This document shows positions 9,004-18,086 of a stretch of 64,000 bases of DNA, one piece after another. Source of the DNA: JAXMHB01 sp046346965 (lineage in GTDB: Bacteria > Pseudomonadota > Gammaproteobacteria > Xanthomonadales > SZUA-5); NCBI GenBank assembly GCA_046346965.1, contig JAXMHB010000006.1:62001-126000 (forward strand), given 5' to 3'. Within the stretch, counting starts at the first letter, position 1. Every line of letters starts with the position of its first letter. The notes beneath the pieces were generated by a model. The model did no database searches and had not been told where the DNA came from. It saw only the letters and a list, made by a program, of their open reading frames with translations. The translations under genes were made by a program, and so were the position numbers.

Positions 9004-9075
9004 ATCGGTCCCCGGCGGCAAAGCCGCGATTGTGGCCCAGCGCTGGCGCGCCGGGTAGCGTGGCGGCGTGCCGGC

Positions 9076-9927
9076 CTACTTGCCGCTTTCCAGCGCGTCG
9101 ACGATGTCGCGCACGCGGAACACCTGCTCCAGAAAAGCGGGCTCGCGCTGCATCTCGCGCGCCGGTCGATCCGGTGCCGGCATCGGCAAGTGGTGAAGGA
9201 TGGTGCCCGGGGCGCGCGACATGATCAGCACGCGATCGCCGAGGTACACCGCTTCCTCGATCGAATGGGTGATGAAGAACACCGTCGCCTGCTGCTCGCG
9301 CCAGAGCTGAATCAGCAAGTCCTGCATGGCGTAACGCGTGCCCGGATCGAGCGCGCCAAAGGGCTCGTCCATCAAGATGATGCGCGGATTCAGAATCAGC
9401 GTGCGAGCGATCGCCACGCGCTGGCGCATGCCGCCGGACAACTCGTGCGGATACTTCTGCGCATCGGTCTTGGGGTTGAGGCCCACCTTCTCGATCCACA
9501 TCAGCGCCTGCTCGCGCCGCGTCGACAGCGGCACGCCGCGGCATTCCAGACCAAAGGCGATGTTGTCGACCACCGACAGGTGATCGAAGCTGGTGTAGTC
9601 CTGAAACACCATGCCGCGATCAGAGCCGGCTCCACCGACCGGCCGACCGAAGACATGCACGGTGCCGGTGGTCGCCGGATGCTGCGGTGACAGCCCGGCG
9701 ATCAGCCGCAGGATGGTGCTCTTGCCGCAGCCCGAAGGCCCGAGGATGGCGACGAACTCGCCGTGATCGGGGCGGTCGTCGACGACGAAGCTGACATCCT
9801 TGATCGCCGTATAGGCGCGCTCGCCTTCGCCGTAGGTCTTGGTGACCTGGTGGAACTCCACCACATGCGGCCGCGCCACTGCTGCGCCGCTGGCCGCCAC
9901 CGGGACTGCTTCCGCCGGAGTGTTCAT
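9076..9927 (-). CDS. ABC transporter ATPase, NitT/TauT (nitrate/sulfonate/taurine) family, orphan
   Basis: Nucleotide-binding subunit of 283 residues. Walker A GPSGCGKST lies near residues 63-71, the Q-loop is MVFQDYTSFDHL, the signature LSGGMRQRVAIARTL, Walker B IILMDEPFGALD, and the switch histidine is in FFITHSIEEAV. The DYTSF Q-loop and DEPFGALDPGTR are typical of the SsuB/TauB/NrtD group. The ATG at 9927 was chosen because everything upstream is repeat DNA. Neither a permease nor a substrate-binding protein is adjacent: a MoxR gene lies on one side and about 650 bp of repeats on the other. The partner genes are elsewhere or lost. Confidence 0.88.
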   Translation of the reverse strand: MNTPAEAVPVAASGAAVARPHVVEFHQVTKTYGEGERAYTAIKDVSFVVDDRPDHGEFVAILGPSGCGKSTILRLIAGLSPQHPATTGTVHVFGRPVGGAGSDRGMVFQDYTSFDHLSVVDNIAFGLECRGVPLSTRREQALMWIEKVGLNPKTDAQKYPHELSGGMRQRVAIARTLILNPRIILMDEPFGALDPGTRYAMQDLLIQLWREQQATVFFITHSIEEAVYLGDRVLIMSRAPGTILHHLPMPAPDRPAREMQREPAFLEQVFRVRDIVDALESGK

Positions 9928-10068
9928 CCGCTGCTCGCCGCTTGCTCGATCGCCGGATGATCGTTGCCGGCGCGGCCCAAGGCTAGAGGGATATCGGATG
10001 CCAACCTCGCGCCGCCGGTCTCGAGGCGCCGGATTTTGAATGTCCCCAATCCGCCCGGCCTCAGGTCC

Positions 10069-10318
10069 AACAGCAGCGCCGCAGGAGCGGCGCCCTCCAG
10101 CGCGCGGTCCCACCAGCACTCACGCCTTTGCGTGCCCTCGTGCTCTTGCGTGCCCTCGATCCGGCCCGTCGGCATAGCCGCCGGGCGCTCTTGCCTGCCC
10201 TCGTGCTTCGGCCTAACAGCAGCGCCGCAGAAGCAGCGCCCTCCAGCGCGCGGTCCCACCAGCACTCACGCCTTTGCGTGCCCTCGATCCGGCCCGTCGG
10301 CATAGCCGCCGGGCGCTC
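10069..10318. repeat. Direct repeat of about 104-120 bp with GTGCCCTCG units
   Basis: Two near-identical blocks, 10069-10190 and 10215-10318, share the order AACAGCAGCGCCGCAG..., then GCGCGGTCCCACCAGCACT, then CACGCCTTTGCGTGCCCTCG, then ATCCGGCCCGTCGGCATAG. They include the TGCGTGCCCTCGTGCTCTTG motif that is also amplified at 23298-23575. No convincing gene is in this block; the frames through it are repeats of one another. Confidence 0.85.
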
Positions 10319-10580
10319 GGCGCAGCGCGCGGCTGCGCCGCGCAAGCGCTGCTCCTCGCCCCTCGTGCCCTCGTGCTCTTGCGCTCTTGCGCTCTTGCGG
10401 GCGCTTGGATTCGTCAATTTGTAGACCGCGTCCGCATCGGGCTGCCCGCATTCGGTCAGAACTTGTTAAATTTCCGTCATCCGGCAGTCAGTGAACTGCC
10501 TTCATTCTCCGCTGTCATGGTATCGAGCTCCGGAACCTGTGATCCGGAGGGTGGTCGCAACGGCGACGAAGGAGTGGGTC
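10319..10580. other. Intergenic DNA, little recognisable
   Basis: The first 90 bases continue the CCTCGTGC / TCTTGCGCTCTTGCG low-complexity pattern. The remainder (about 10420-10580) is ordinary-looking DNA with a lower-GC patch, GAACTTGTTAAATTTCCG, near 10460, which could be promoter DNA for the short frame at 10581. I see no RNA gene. Confidence 0.4.
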
Positions 10581-10673
10581 ATGCGTTGGGTCTTGTCGGT
10601 AGGCATCAGCGTGTTCATGGCAGCCCTGGATTGGGCCTCGGTCAGCTCGGGCGTCGAGCAGACCGATTGCTGA
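10581..10673 (+). CDS. Possible 30-residue small protein
   Basis: A short frame begins MRWVLSVGISVFMAALDW and ends EQTDC. It is preceded by AAGGAG at 6 nt from the ATG, which is one of the better ribosome sites in the window. The first 17 residues are hydrophobic and could be a signal or a single membrane helix. It ends 70 bp before the 3' end of the peroxidase gene on the other strand. No family is recognised and the length is too short for coding statistics. Confidence 0.35.
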   Translation: MRWVLSVGISVFMAALDWASVSSGVEQTDC

Positions 10674-10743
10674 AGCGCCTGGGTGCGGCGGCGCGGCGCC
10701 GGTGGGCGCCACGCCTCGCCTGTGGCCTGGACGGGCCGCGGCA

Positions 10744-12420
10744 TCAGTCTTCGAAACCCTGGCTGTAGAGCAGTTCGCCGACTTCCAGCAATTGGAAGCT
10801 CAGGCTTGCAGTCGACGACCAGCCGCCGGTGGCCGCCGGATCTTCTACGTACACCCGCAAGTACAGCGTTTGACCCTGCAGACTGGCGCCGTTGGGCAGC
10901 GCCAGGTCGAGCGCGGCGCTGCCGTCGGCGGCGATCGTCAGATCGCGCCGCAGCAGTGCGCTGGCGTTGGCGTCCTGGGGATCGTTGCTGGCGATCAGCA
11001 CGCGCGCCACGGCGCCGGCACGCGCAAAGTCGATGCCGATGGTGTACTCGCTGCTGCCGGCGACCGCTGGCTCGACGGCGGTCAGCCGCGGAACCACCCC
11101 GCCGGTGCCGGCCACGCCGGCGCGTACGGTGCGCGGCGCGTAGGGCGATTCACTGAACAGCATCGGCCGTTCGAAGGGCCCGGTTTCGTCGCGGGCGCGC
11201 ACATCGGTGAGCGGACGCTGCAGAAAGGTGACGATGGCCGCCTGCTGCTGCGGCGACAGTCCCAGCGGCACGATGCGCGGATCCTTGTTCGGTGCGGTGA
11301 AATCGCCGCCGCGGTTGTAGAAGGCCACCACCTCCGCCAACGTGCGGAAACGGCCGTCAGCCATATACGGCGCGCTCAGCTCCAGATTGCGCAGCGGCGG
11401 CGTGCGCATGGCGCCGCGGTCGCCATTGTTGCCGGTGACCGCGAAGCGCCCCGGGTCGGCGTTCTGCGGCCGCGCGCCGATGTAGTGGAAAGCGTTGTCG
11501 CTGAGCAGCGGCCCGCCGTGGCAGCGCGCGCAACCGGCTTGCTGGAAGGCCTGCAAGCCGGCGAGCTCCGCCTGCGTCAGCGCGTTCTGGCCGGCCGCCT
11601 GCAGATCGTGCGGGGTCTGGTTGGCGACCAAGGTGCGCTCGTAGCTGGCGATCGCCATCGCCACGCGCGCCGGCGTGACCTCGGCGCTGCCATACACCTC
11701 GGCAAACAGCTGCGGATAGCTGCGGCCGGCGATCCAGCTCTGCAGCGCGGCCGGAACCGAGGGCGACCAGCGCAGCGGGCGCACGCCGGCGATGCGCGTG
11801 CTGACGTCGGCCAGCGTGCGTCCCGCATGCGCCATTTCCACACTGTTGACCACCGGTCCGGTGGCCTGATTTTCCAGCGCGCCGCCGTTGGCAATCAGCG
11901 TGCTGCCGGTGCTGGGGTCCAGGAAGCTGCCGCCGGCGCGGCCGTCCCAGAACAAGGTGGTCGGAAACGCGGCGTTGATCGCTGACTGCGACTGCCGCGT
12001 GCCCACTTGCGGCGCCATTCCGAACAGCGCACTGCGCTGGTAGACGCCCGCGGCGTCGTGCGCCGGCACGCCCATCGAACCGACGATGTCGTCGGCGGTG
12101 CCGAACAGCTGATCGGCACCTGGATGCACGCTGGCCGGATTGGGCTGCGCCGTGCGCGGCTCGTTGCCACCGGCACGCGGCATATGACAGCTGCCGCAGG
12201 CGACGCTGCCGGTCAGTGACAGCTGCTCGTCCCAGAACAGCGCCTGACCCAGCGCGATCTTGGCTGCCGACTGCGGGTTCCCGGCCGGAATGGGCGGATT
12301 GCCAAGCGGTGGCAATGGCGGCGGTGGCGGCGGCGGACCGACCTGCGCCTGCGCTGGCTGCAGGCAGTCGGCCAGCAACAAGACCAGGGAGGCAAGGGCG
12401 AGTGGGCGGGTGTGGCGCAT
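10744..12420 (-). CDS. Secreted di-haem cytochrome c peroxidase/MauG-like protein
   Basis: Periplasmic or secreted protein of 558 residues. A signal peptide (MRHTRPLALASLVLLLADCL) is followed by a Pro-rich stretch and a CcpA/MauG-type core. Two c-haem sites are CGSCH (Cys75-His79) and CARCH (Cys297-His301). Further family motifs include ALFWDEQLS, FWDGRAGGSF, TPPLRNLELSAPYMADGR and VAFYNRGGD. After about residue 395 there is an extra roughly 160-residue beta-rich C-terminal domain. The chain ends LLYSQGFED, a short tail that resembles the ends of other secreted proteins here. The likely role is a peroxidase or oxidative maturase; the substrate is unknown. Confidence 0.9.
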   Translation of the reverse strand: MRHTRPLALASLVLLLADCLQPAQAQVGPPPPPPPLPPLGNPPIPAGNPQSAAKIALGQALFWDEQLSLTGSVACGSCHMPRAGGNEPRTAQPNPASVHPGADQLFGTADDIVGSMGVPAHDAAGVYQRSALFGMAPQVGTRQSQSAINAAFPTTLFWDGRAGGSFLDPSTGSTLIANGGALENQATGPVVNSVEMAHAGRTLADVSTRIAGVRPLRWSPSVPAALQSWIAGRSYPQLFAEVYGSAEVTPARVAMAIASYERTLVANQTPHDLQAAGQNALTQAELAGLQAFQQAGCARCHGGPLLSDNAFHYIGARPQNADPGRFAVTGNNGDRGAMRTPPLRNLELSAPYMADGRFRTLAEVVAFYNRGGDFTAPNKDPRIVPLGLSPQQQAAIVTFLQRPLTDVRARDETGPFERPMLFSESPYAPRTVRAGVAGTGGVVPRLTAVEPAVAGSSEYTIGIDFARAGAVARVLIASNDPQDANASALLRRDLTIAADGSAALDLALPNGASLQGQTLYLRVYVEDPAATGGWSSTASLSFQLLEVGELLYSQGFED

Positions 12421-12581
12421 GGGCGGATGCTCCGGCGGTAGCTGTGGGAGACCTTAGAGCCAGAATGTGCAGAGAGGATGGAGAGATTCGTCAGCAATTG
12501 TGCGTCTGCGCCGCCTCGGCGGCGCTGTCGCCGGCCGGCGGATTGCCGGACAATCCAGCCCGGTCCCCGAGGAGCGCCGCC

Positions 12582-13364
12582 ATGCCCACCGTCGCCAAAC
12601 GGCAGTCCCGTCCCGCAGCCGCCCGCGCGCGCCTCAGCCTGAGTGCGGTGATGGAGCTGCTGGCGCAGGCCGGCTCCGAGCAAACCCGCAAAACCTACCG
12701 TCGTCACGGCGCGCCCGAGCCCTTGTTCGGCGTCAGCTTTGCCACGCTGAAGGCGCTGCTGAAGCAGATCGGCGTCGACCACGAACTGGGGCTGGCGCTG
12801 TGGGAGACCGGCAACTACGACGCCCGCAATCTGGCGCTCAAGATCGCCGATCCGGCGCAAATGGACGTCGCCACGCTGGATCGCTGGGCGCGCACGGGCG
12901 CCAGCCGCAGCTGCAAGGACTATGTCGCGGCGCTGGCCGGCGAGAGCGGCCACGGCCGCGCCTGCACCCAGGCCTGGCTGGGCGATGCTGCCGACGCAGT
13001 ACGCGCGATCGGTTGGTCGATGGTCGGCGTGCTGGCGACGGGCGATGCCGGGGCCGGCGACGAGGCCTTCCTGACCTGGCTGGCCGACATCGAGCGCAGC
13101 ATCCACGCGGTCGGCAAAGGCGAGCGCGAGGCGATGAATCTGGCGCTGATCGCCATCGGCTCACGCAATCCGGCGCTGCGAGTGGCGGCCACTGAGGCAG
13201 CCCATCGGATCGGCAAGGTGCAAGTCGATCACGGCGACACCGCCTGCAAGACCCCGGACGCCGCCAGCTACATCGACAAGACCTGGGCGCACTCGCTGGC
13301 GAAGGGCTACGCCAGCCCGGCCGAGCACGAGCGCGCGCGCGAGCCGCTGCGACTGCGTTGCTAG
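12582..13364 (+). CDS. AlkD-like DNA alkylation repair/HEAT-repeat protein
   Basis: Cytoplasmic protein of 260 residues built of helical HEAT-like repeats. Segments such as MELLAQAGSEQTRKTYRRHG, FGVSFATLKALLKQIG, LWETGNYDARNLALKIAD and RSIHAVGKGEREAMNLALIA match the alkylation-repair (AlkC/AlkD-type) family, which excises or senses bulky alkylated bases. The basic N-terminus (KRQSRPAAARAR) may bind DNA. The ATG at 12582 has GAGGAG upstream. The TAG stop (13362-13364) is the first three bases of a non-coding repeat element that fills the next 430 bp. Confidence 0.8.
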   Translation: MPTVAKRQSRPAAARARLSLSAVMELLAQAGSEQTRKTYRRHGAPEPLFGVSFATLKALLKQIGVDHELGLALWETGNYDARNLALKIADPAQMDVATLDRWARTGASRSCKDYVAALAGESGHGRACTQAWLGDAADAVRAIGWSMVGVLATGDAGAGDEAFLTWLADIERSIHAVGKGEREAMNLALIAIGSRNPALRVAATEAAHRIGKVQVDHGDTACKTPDAASYIDKTWAHSLAKGYASPAEHERAREPLRLRC

Positions 13365-13790
13365 GGAGCCTCTTGCCGAACATGGGTGCGTAGTAGCGAA
13401 AGCGGGGCGGGGGTCAAGGGGCGAGGGACCAGCACTGCCGCGCTTCCGAGCACTGTCGCAGGTACCTGTTTGCCGCCCGAGCAAGCGCGCCAGGCGAGAC
13501 AGGGACTCTTGTCAAACATGGGTGCGTAGTAGCGAAAGCGGGGCGGGGGTCAAGGGGCGGGGGACCAGCACTGCTGCGCTTCCGTGCACTGTCGCAGGTA
13601 ACTGTTTGCCGAGCAAGCGCGCCAGGGGCGAGACAGGGACTCTTGCCAAACATGGGTGCGTAGGGACTCGGGACCCGGGACCGCCAGTTTGCGAAGCGAC
13701 AGTGCCAGACTAGTGCTGCAGTGCTGGTCCCCCGCCCCCTGCCCCCCGCCCCGCTTTTGCCCACGCACCACGTTTGGCAAGCGCCTCCTC
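13362..13790. repeat. Composite G-quadruplex repeat element: three direct units plus one inverted
   Basis: Three direct copies of a unit starting CTTGCCAAACATGGGTGCGT begin near 13373, 13509 and 13642 (periods about 137 and 133 bp). Each of the first two has AAAGCGGGGCGGGGGTCA, then a further G4-5 and G3-5 tract, then GGACCAGCACTG and GCACTGTCGCAGGTA. The third is cut short at a GGGACTC/GGGACCC stretch (13664-13682). An inverted copy then runs to 13790, ending CACGTTTGGCAAGCGCCTCC. G-tract blocks are at 13404-13427, 13540-13563 and, on the other strand, 13729-13752. No gene is supported here; 13791-13869 holds only the upstream region of the M48 gene. Confidence 0.9.
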
Positions 13791-13869
13791 AACTACCAAA
13801 CACCACACTCGCGTTGCTTGAGTTCCGCCGCTCGGGCAGGATCACAAAACCTTCACCCGGGAGTGCGCC

Positions 13870-15717
13870 ATGAATCCATCCCTGCGCAGCGCCTTTCTGC
13901 GCCTGCTGGGACTGGCCTTGCTGGGCCTGTTCCTGTTGCCGGGCGTCACCTGGTGGTTCGTCGGCTACGCCGAGGGCCGCTACACCGAGGAAATGCGCAC
14001 GGCGCTCGACAGTTCCTTGGCCGCCGAGCGCGAACTCAGTGCCGAGATGCAGACCGGACTGCGCGCGCAACTGCAGACGCTGACGGCGCGCGGCCTGTGC
14101 GCCGGCGACTATCCGATGTACGAGGATCTGCGCCACGAACTGTGCGCGCCCAGCGCCGATCTGGGGCAGTTCGGCATCGCGCGCCAGGTGTCCATCGCCA
14201 CGCTGTGGCTGGGCATCGGAACGCTGGCGTGGATCCTGGCGCTGGCGCTGCTGGCGCACCAACGACCGCGCCTGCAGATCACGGCCTTCACCGCGGGCTG
14301 GTGGAGCCTGCGGCTGGTGTCGGCGCTGGAAGTCGTGCTGCAGGCCGCGATGCTGGTCTGGCTGTCGTATTGGCTGACGGCGGTGTTTTTCGAGGTCTAT
14401 GTCGTCAAACTGATCCTGATCGCGGCGGCGCTCGCCGGCATGGGCGTCTGGGTGGCGATCAGCGCGATTTTCCGCAGCGTCCCGGCCGACAACCAGATCA
14501 GCGGCGCGTTGATCAGCGAGGCACAGGCACCCGCCCTGTGGTCACGCATCCGCCAATTCTCGCTGGCCTTGAAGACCGCCGCGCCGACCCAGCTGATCGG
14601 CGGCATCGACGCCAATTTTTTCGTCACCGAGGCGCCGCTGCGTCTGCAAGACCGCGCTTTGCAGGGGCGCACGCTGTTCGTCAGCTTGCCGCTGCTGCGC
14701 GTGCTCGGCCGCGAGGAAGCCGATGCGGTGCTGGCGCACGAGTTGGCACACTTCAGCGGCGGCGACACCGCCGCCAGCGCGGCACTCGGCCCCAAGCTGA
14801 ATGCCTATGGTCAGTACATGGCGGCGCTGGGCCAGGCCGGGCTGACGCTGCTCGCCTTTTTCGTGCTGAACCTGTTTCGCGTGGCCTTTGAGCTGGCGCT
14901 GTCGCGCGACAGCCGTGAGCGCGAGTACCGCGCCGATCAGCAGGCGGTGCGACTGACCTCCGCCCCGGCGATGGCGCGCGCGCTGGTGAAAGTCGCCGCC
15001 TATTCCAGCTACCGACAGAGCGTGGAAGCGCAGCTGTTCGATCAGAACCAGCGTCACGAGGGCCCGCTCGGTCTGGCCGGTCGCGTGGCCGCAGGCCTCA
15101 GCGCCTTCGCGCAGTCGGCCGACTTCCAGACCGTGGTCACCCAGGCCTCGATCCCGCATCCCTTCGACTCGCACCCGCCGCTGCAGCAACGCATGCAGGC
15201 CGCCGGCGCGGCGATCCCGGCCGAGGCCTACGCAGCGATCGTCTCCGAGCCGCCGCAACAGAGCTGGATCGATTTGATCGAGCAGGCCGACGCGCTGGAA
15301 GCCCCGCAATGGCAGCAGTACGAATCCGGCTTCGCCGCGGAGCACGAGCAATCGCTCGCCGTTCGCTATGAGCCGGCCAGCGAGGCCGAGCGCCAGATCG
15401 TGCTGAAATACTTTCCCGATCAGGTCTTTGCGCTGAAAAAGGGCGGCCAGCTAAGAATCAGCTACGAGGGCATCGATACGCCCGAGCAGCCGCGTGTGAG
15501 CTGGGATGCGGTCAAGGCCATCCAGTACGACGACGGCAGTTTCGGTACCCGCGACACCCTGACCATCACCCATCCCACGAGCGGCACGCTGGGACTGGCG
15601 CAGACCACGCGTCTGCATCTGGCCATCGCGACGTCCGATCGCGATGCCATCAAGGAGGCGCTCGGTCGACATTGGCAGCGGCACCAGATCATGCGCAAGC
15701 TGCAGGCGGGCGCCTGA
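13870..15717 (+). CDS. M48-family membrane metalloprotease
   Basis: Inner-membrane zinc protease related to HtpX/Ste24, 615 residues. Four N-terminal hydrophobic helices (residues about 10-35, 110-130, 145-175, 180-205) precede the catalytic domain. The HExxH motif is VLAHELAHFSGGD near residues 286-298, and the downstream glutamate ligand is probably in SREREYRADQQAV. A further helix lies at about 315-335. The C-terminal 200 residues are soluble and specific to this subgroup. GGGAG is upstream of the ATG. It is followed 14 bp later by the DUF4256 gene. Confidence 0.92.
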   Translation: MNPSLRSAFLRLLGLALLGLFLLPGVTWWFVGYAEGRYTEEMRTALDSSLAAERELSAEMQTGLRAQLQTLTARGLCAGDYPMYEDLRHELCAPSADLGQFGIARQVSIATLWLGIGTLAWILALALLAHQRPRLQITAFTAGWWSLRLVSALEVVLQAAMLVWLSYWLTAVFFEVYVVKLILIAAALAGMGVWVAISAIFRSVPADNQISGALISEAQAPALWSRIRQFSLALKTAAPTQLIGGIDANFFVTEAPLRLQDRALQGRTLFVSLPLLRVLGREEADAVLAHELAHFSGGDTAASAALGPKLNAYGQYMAALGQAGLTLLAFFVLNLFRVAFELALSRDSREREYRADQQAVRLTSAPAMARALVKVAAYSSYRQSVEAQLFDQNQRHEGPLGLAGRVAAGLSAFAQSADFQTVVTQASIPHPFDSHPPLQQRMQAAGAAIPAEAYAAIVSEPPQQSWIDLIEQADALEAPQWQQYESGFAAEHEQSLAVRYEPASEAERQIVLKYFPDQVFALKKGGQLRISYEGIDTPEQPRVSWDAVKAIQYDDGSFGTRDTLTITHPTSGTLGLAQTTRLHLAIATSDRDAIKEALGRHWQRHQIMRKLQAGA

Positions 15718-15731
15718 CGGAGGACGGTGAT

Positions 15732-16268
15732 ATGCCCACGGACACGCTGTTGCAGCGACTGCAGAAGCGCTTTGAAGCCCATCCGGCGCGCCATCCCGGC
15801 GTCGCCTGGGCCGCGGTGGCCGCGCGACTGGCGGCACAGCCAGCCGCACTGACTGCACTGCAGGCGATGGACGACAGCGGCGGCGAGCCCGATCTGATCC
15901 TGCCCGCCGGCGCGACTGCGCTGCTGTACGTGGATTGCGCCGCCGAGAGCCCGGCCGGACGCCGCGGACTGTGCTACGACGCCTCGGCGCGGCTCAGCCG
16001 GCGCGAGCACGCGCCCGCCGGCAGTGCACTCGAATGGGCCGAGACGCACGGCCTGCGCCTGCTGACGGAAGCCGAGTACCATGGCTTGCAGACGCTCAGC
16101 CGCTTCGATCTCAAGACCTCCAGTTGGATCGCCACGCCGGCTGCGATCCGCGCGCTCGGTGGCGCCTTGTTCTGCGACTGCCGCTACGGCCGCGTCTTCA
16201 CTTACCACAACGGCGCCCAGTCCTATTACGCCGCACGCGGTTTCCGCGGCGCAGTCGAACTGGCCTGA
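15732..16268 (+). CDS. DUF4256 protein
   Basis: Soluble 178-residue protein of the DUF4256 family, function unknown. The diagnostic C-terminal half is FDLKTSSWIATPAAIRALGG, then ALFCDCRYGRVFTYHNGAQ and YYAARGFRG. GGAGGACGG lies just upstream of the ATG. It is the second gene of a probable two-gene operon with the M48 protease, which is the only functional hint. Confidence 0.85.
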   Translation: MPTDTLLQRLQKRFEAHPARHPGVAWAAVAARLAAQPAALTALQAMDDSGGEPDLILPAGATALLYVDCAAESPAGRRGLCYDASARLSRREHAPAGSALEWAETHGLRLLTEAEYHGLQTLSRFDLKTSSWIATPAAIRALGGALFCDCRYGRVFTYHNGAQSYYAARGFRGAVELA

Positions 16269-16355
16269 GCCGCGCCCGGCGCCGCAATCCGTCACACGCA
16301 CGCCGCCCTGCATGCCGTTATCCTCGCGCGCTGCTGCTTTGCGCCTGGAGAGCTT

Positions 16356-18080
16356 GTGAACGCGCTGAAATCCTGGTCCCTGGCGGGACTGTTATGTCTG
16401 ACCGCGTGCGGCGATGCACCGCCGCCCGCACCAGCGACGCCGGCCGCGCCGGCCACCGAGCAGGCGGCGACGCCGACCGCCGACGCGGTCACACTGCCCG
16501 AGGCACCCACCACCGACGCCGCCATCCGCGCCGAAGATCTGGCCGCGCAGGTGCAGACCCTGGCCTCGGACGCGTTTGCCGGGCGCCAGCCGGGCGGTCC
16601 GGGCGAGCGCAAGACGGTCGCCTATCTGGAGCGCGAGTTCCAGCGCCTCGGGCTGCAGCCCGGCAACGGCGATCGCTACGTCCAGGATGTGCCGATGCTG
16701 GAGATCTCCAGCGAGGCCAAAGGCCCGGTGGCGCTCAGCTATGCCGATGGCAGCAGCGATACGCTGGCGCTGGGGACGGAAGCGGTGATTCAGACGCTCT
16801 CGAGCGCCCCGGAATCGGGCGTGGACGCCAGTGATCTGGTGTTCGTCGGCTTCGGCGTCAACGCCCCCGAACTCGGGTGGAACGATTACGCCGGGGTGGA
16901 CGTCAAGGGCAAGACGGTGCTCATCCTGATCAACGATCCAGGCTTTGAAACCGGCAACAACGCGCTGTTCCGCGGCAAGGCGATGACCTATTACGGCCGT
17001 TGGACTTACAAGTACGAGGAAGCGCTGCGCCAGGGTGCCGCGGCGGCGCTGATCGTGCACGACACCGCCGGCGCGGCCTACGGTTGGGAAGTGGTGCAGA
17101 ACAGCTTTGCCGGCGCCGAGTTCGATCTGCCGCCGGCCGAGGGCGCGCCGGCACCGCTGGCGATTCGCGGCTGGATCACCACCCCGGCCGCCGAGCGCCT
17201 GTTCAGCAAGCTCGGCAAGGACTTCAAGGCGCTGCGCCTGGCCGCCAACGAGCCCGGTTTCCAGGCAGTACCGCTGGATGCCAAGGTCAGCATGGGCGTC
17301 AGCAGCCGCTCGCGCACCGCCAAGTCGGAGAACGTCGCCGCGCTCATCCGCGGCAGCGAGCGCCCGGACGAGTACATCATCTTCACCGCCCACTGGGACC
17401 ACCTGGGCCGCAACTTCGCCAGCAAGGACGACGGCATCTTCAACGGCGCGGTCGACAACGCCACCGGCGTCGCGGCGCTGCTGGAACTGGCCGAAGCCTT
17501 TGCCAAGTCGCCCACACCGCCCAAGCGCTCGCTGCTGTTCCTCTCGGTCACGCTGGAAGAATCCGGCCTGCTTGGCTCGCGCTACTACGTCGAGCACCCG
17601 ATCTATCCGCTGAAGCAGACGGTGGCGACGATCAACATGGACGCCATCCAGGTGATCGGCAAGACCCGTGATGTGGTGGTGATCGGCTACGGCAATTCCG
17701 AACTGGAAGACGTCCTGAAGCGTCACGCCGAGGCCCAGAACCGCATCATCGTGCCGGAACCGACGCCCGAGAACGGCTTCTACTACCGCTCCGATCACTT
17801 CAACTTCGCCCGCGCCGGCGTGCCCTCGCTGTACGCCAAGAACGGCATCGACCATGTCGAGAAAGGCGAGGACTACGGCCGCCAGATGGCCAGCGAGTAC
17901 GTCGCCCAGCGCTATCACAAGCCGTCCGACGAGTACGACCCGAGCTGGGACCTGTCCGGCAATGTGCAGGACACCGAACTGCTGTACGCCGTTGCCCGCG
18001 AACTCGCCGACGGCAAGACCTGGCCGAACTGGTACGAAGGCACCGAGTTCAAGGCCGCCCGCGACGCCATGATGCAGTAA
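16356..18080 (+). CDS. M28-family aminopeptidase lipoprotein with PA domain
   Basis: Cell-envelope zinc aminopeptidase, 574 residues. It starts at GTG (GGAG upstream) with a lipoprotein signal, lipobox LTAC. A protease-associated (PA) domain lies at about residues 150-300, and the M28 catalytic domain follows. Zinc ligands and catalytic residues are visible in AHWDHLG (about 345), GAVDNATGVAALLELA, TLEESGLLGSRYY, NMDAIQ and YRSDHFNFARAGVP. A perfect terminator follows, so it is probably monocistronic. The family removes N-terminal residues from peptides in the periplasm. Confidence 0.93.
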   Translation: MNALKSWSLAGLLCLTACGDAPPPAPATPAAPATEQAATPTADAVTLPEAPTTDAAIRAEDLAAQVQTLASDAFAGRQPGGPGERKTVAYLEREFQRLGLQPGNGDRYVQDVPMLEISSEAKGPVALSYADGSSDTLALGTEAVIQTLSSAPESGVDASDLVFVGFGVNAPELGWNDYAGVDVKGKTVLILINDPGFETGNNALFRGKAMTYYGRWTYKYEEALRQGAAAALIVHDTAGAAYGWEVVQNSFAGAEFDLPPAEGAPAPLAIRGWITTPAAERLFSKLGKDFKALRLAANEPGFQAVPLDAKVSMGVSSRSRTAKSENVAALIRGSERPDEYIIFTAHWDHLGRNFASKDDGIFNGAVDNATGVAALLELAEAFAKSPTPPKRSLLFLSVTLEESGLLGSRYYVEHPIYPLKQTVATINMDAIQVIGKTRDVVVIGYGNSELEDVLKRHAEAQNRIIVPEPTPENGFYYRSDHFNFARAGVPSLYAKNGIDHVEKGEDYGRQMASEYVAQRYHKPSDEYDPSWDLSGNVQDTELLYAVARELADGKTWPNWYEGTEFKAARDAMMQ

Positions 18081-18086
18081 GCCCCC

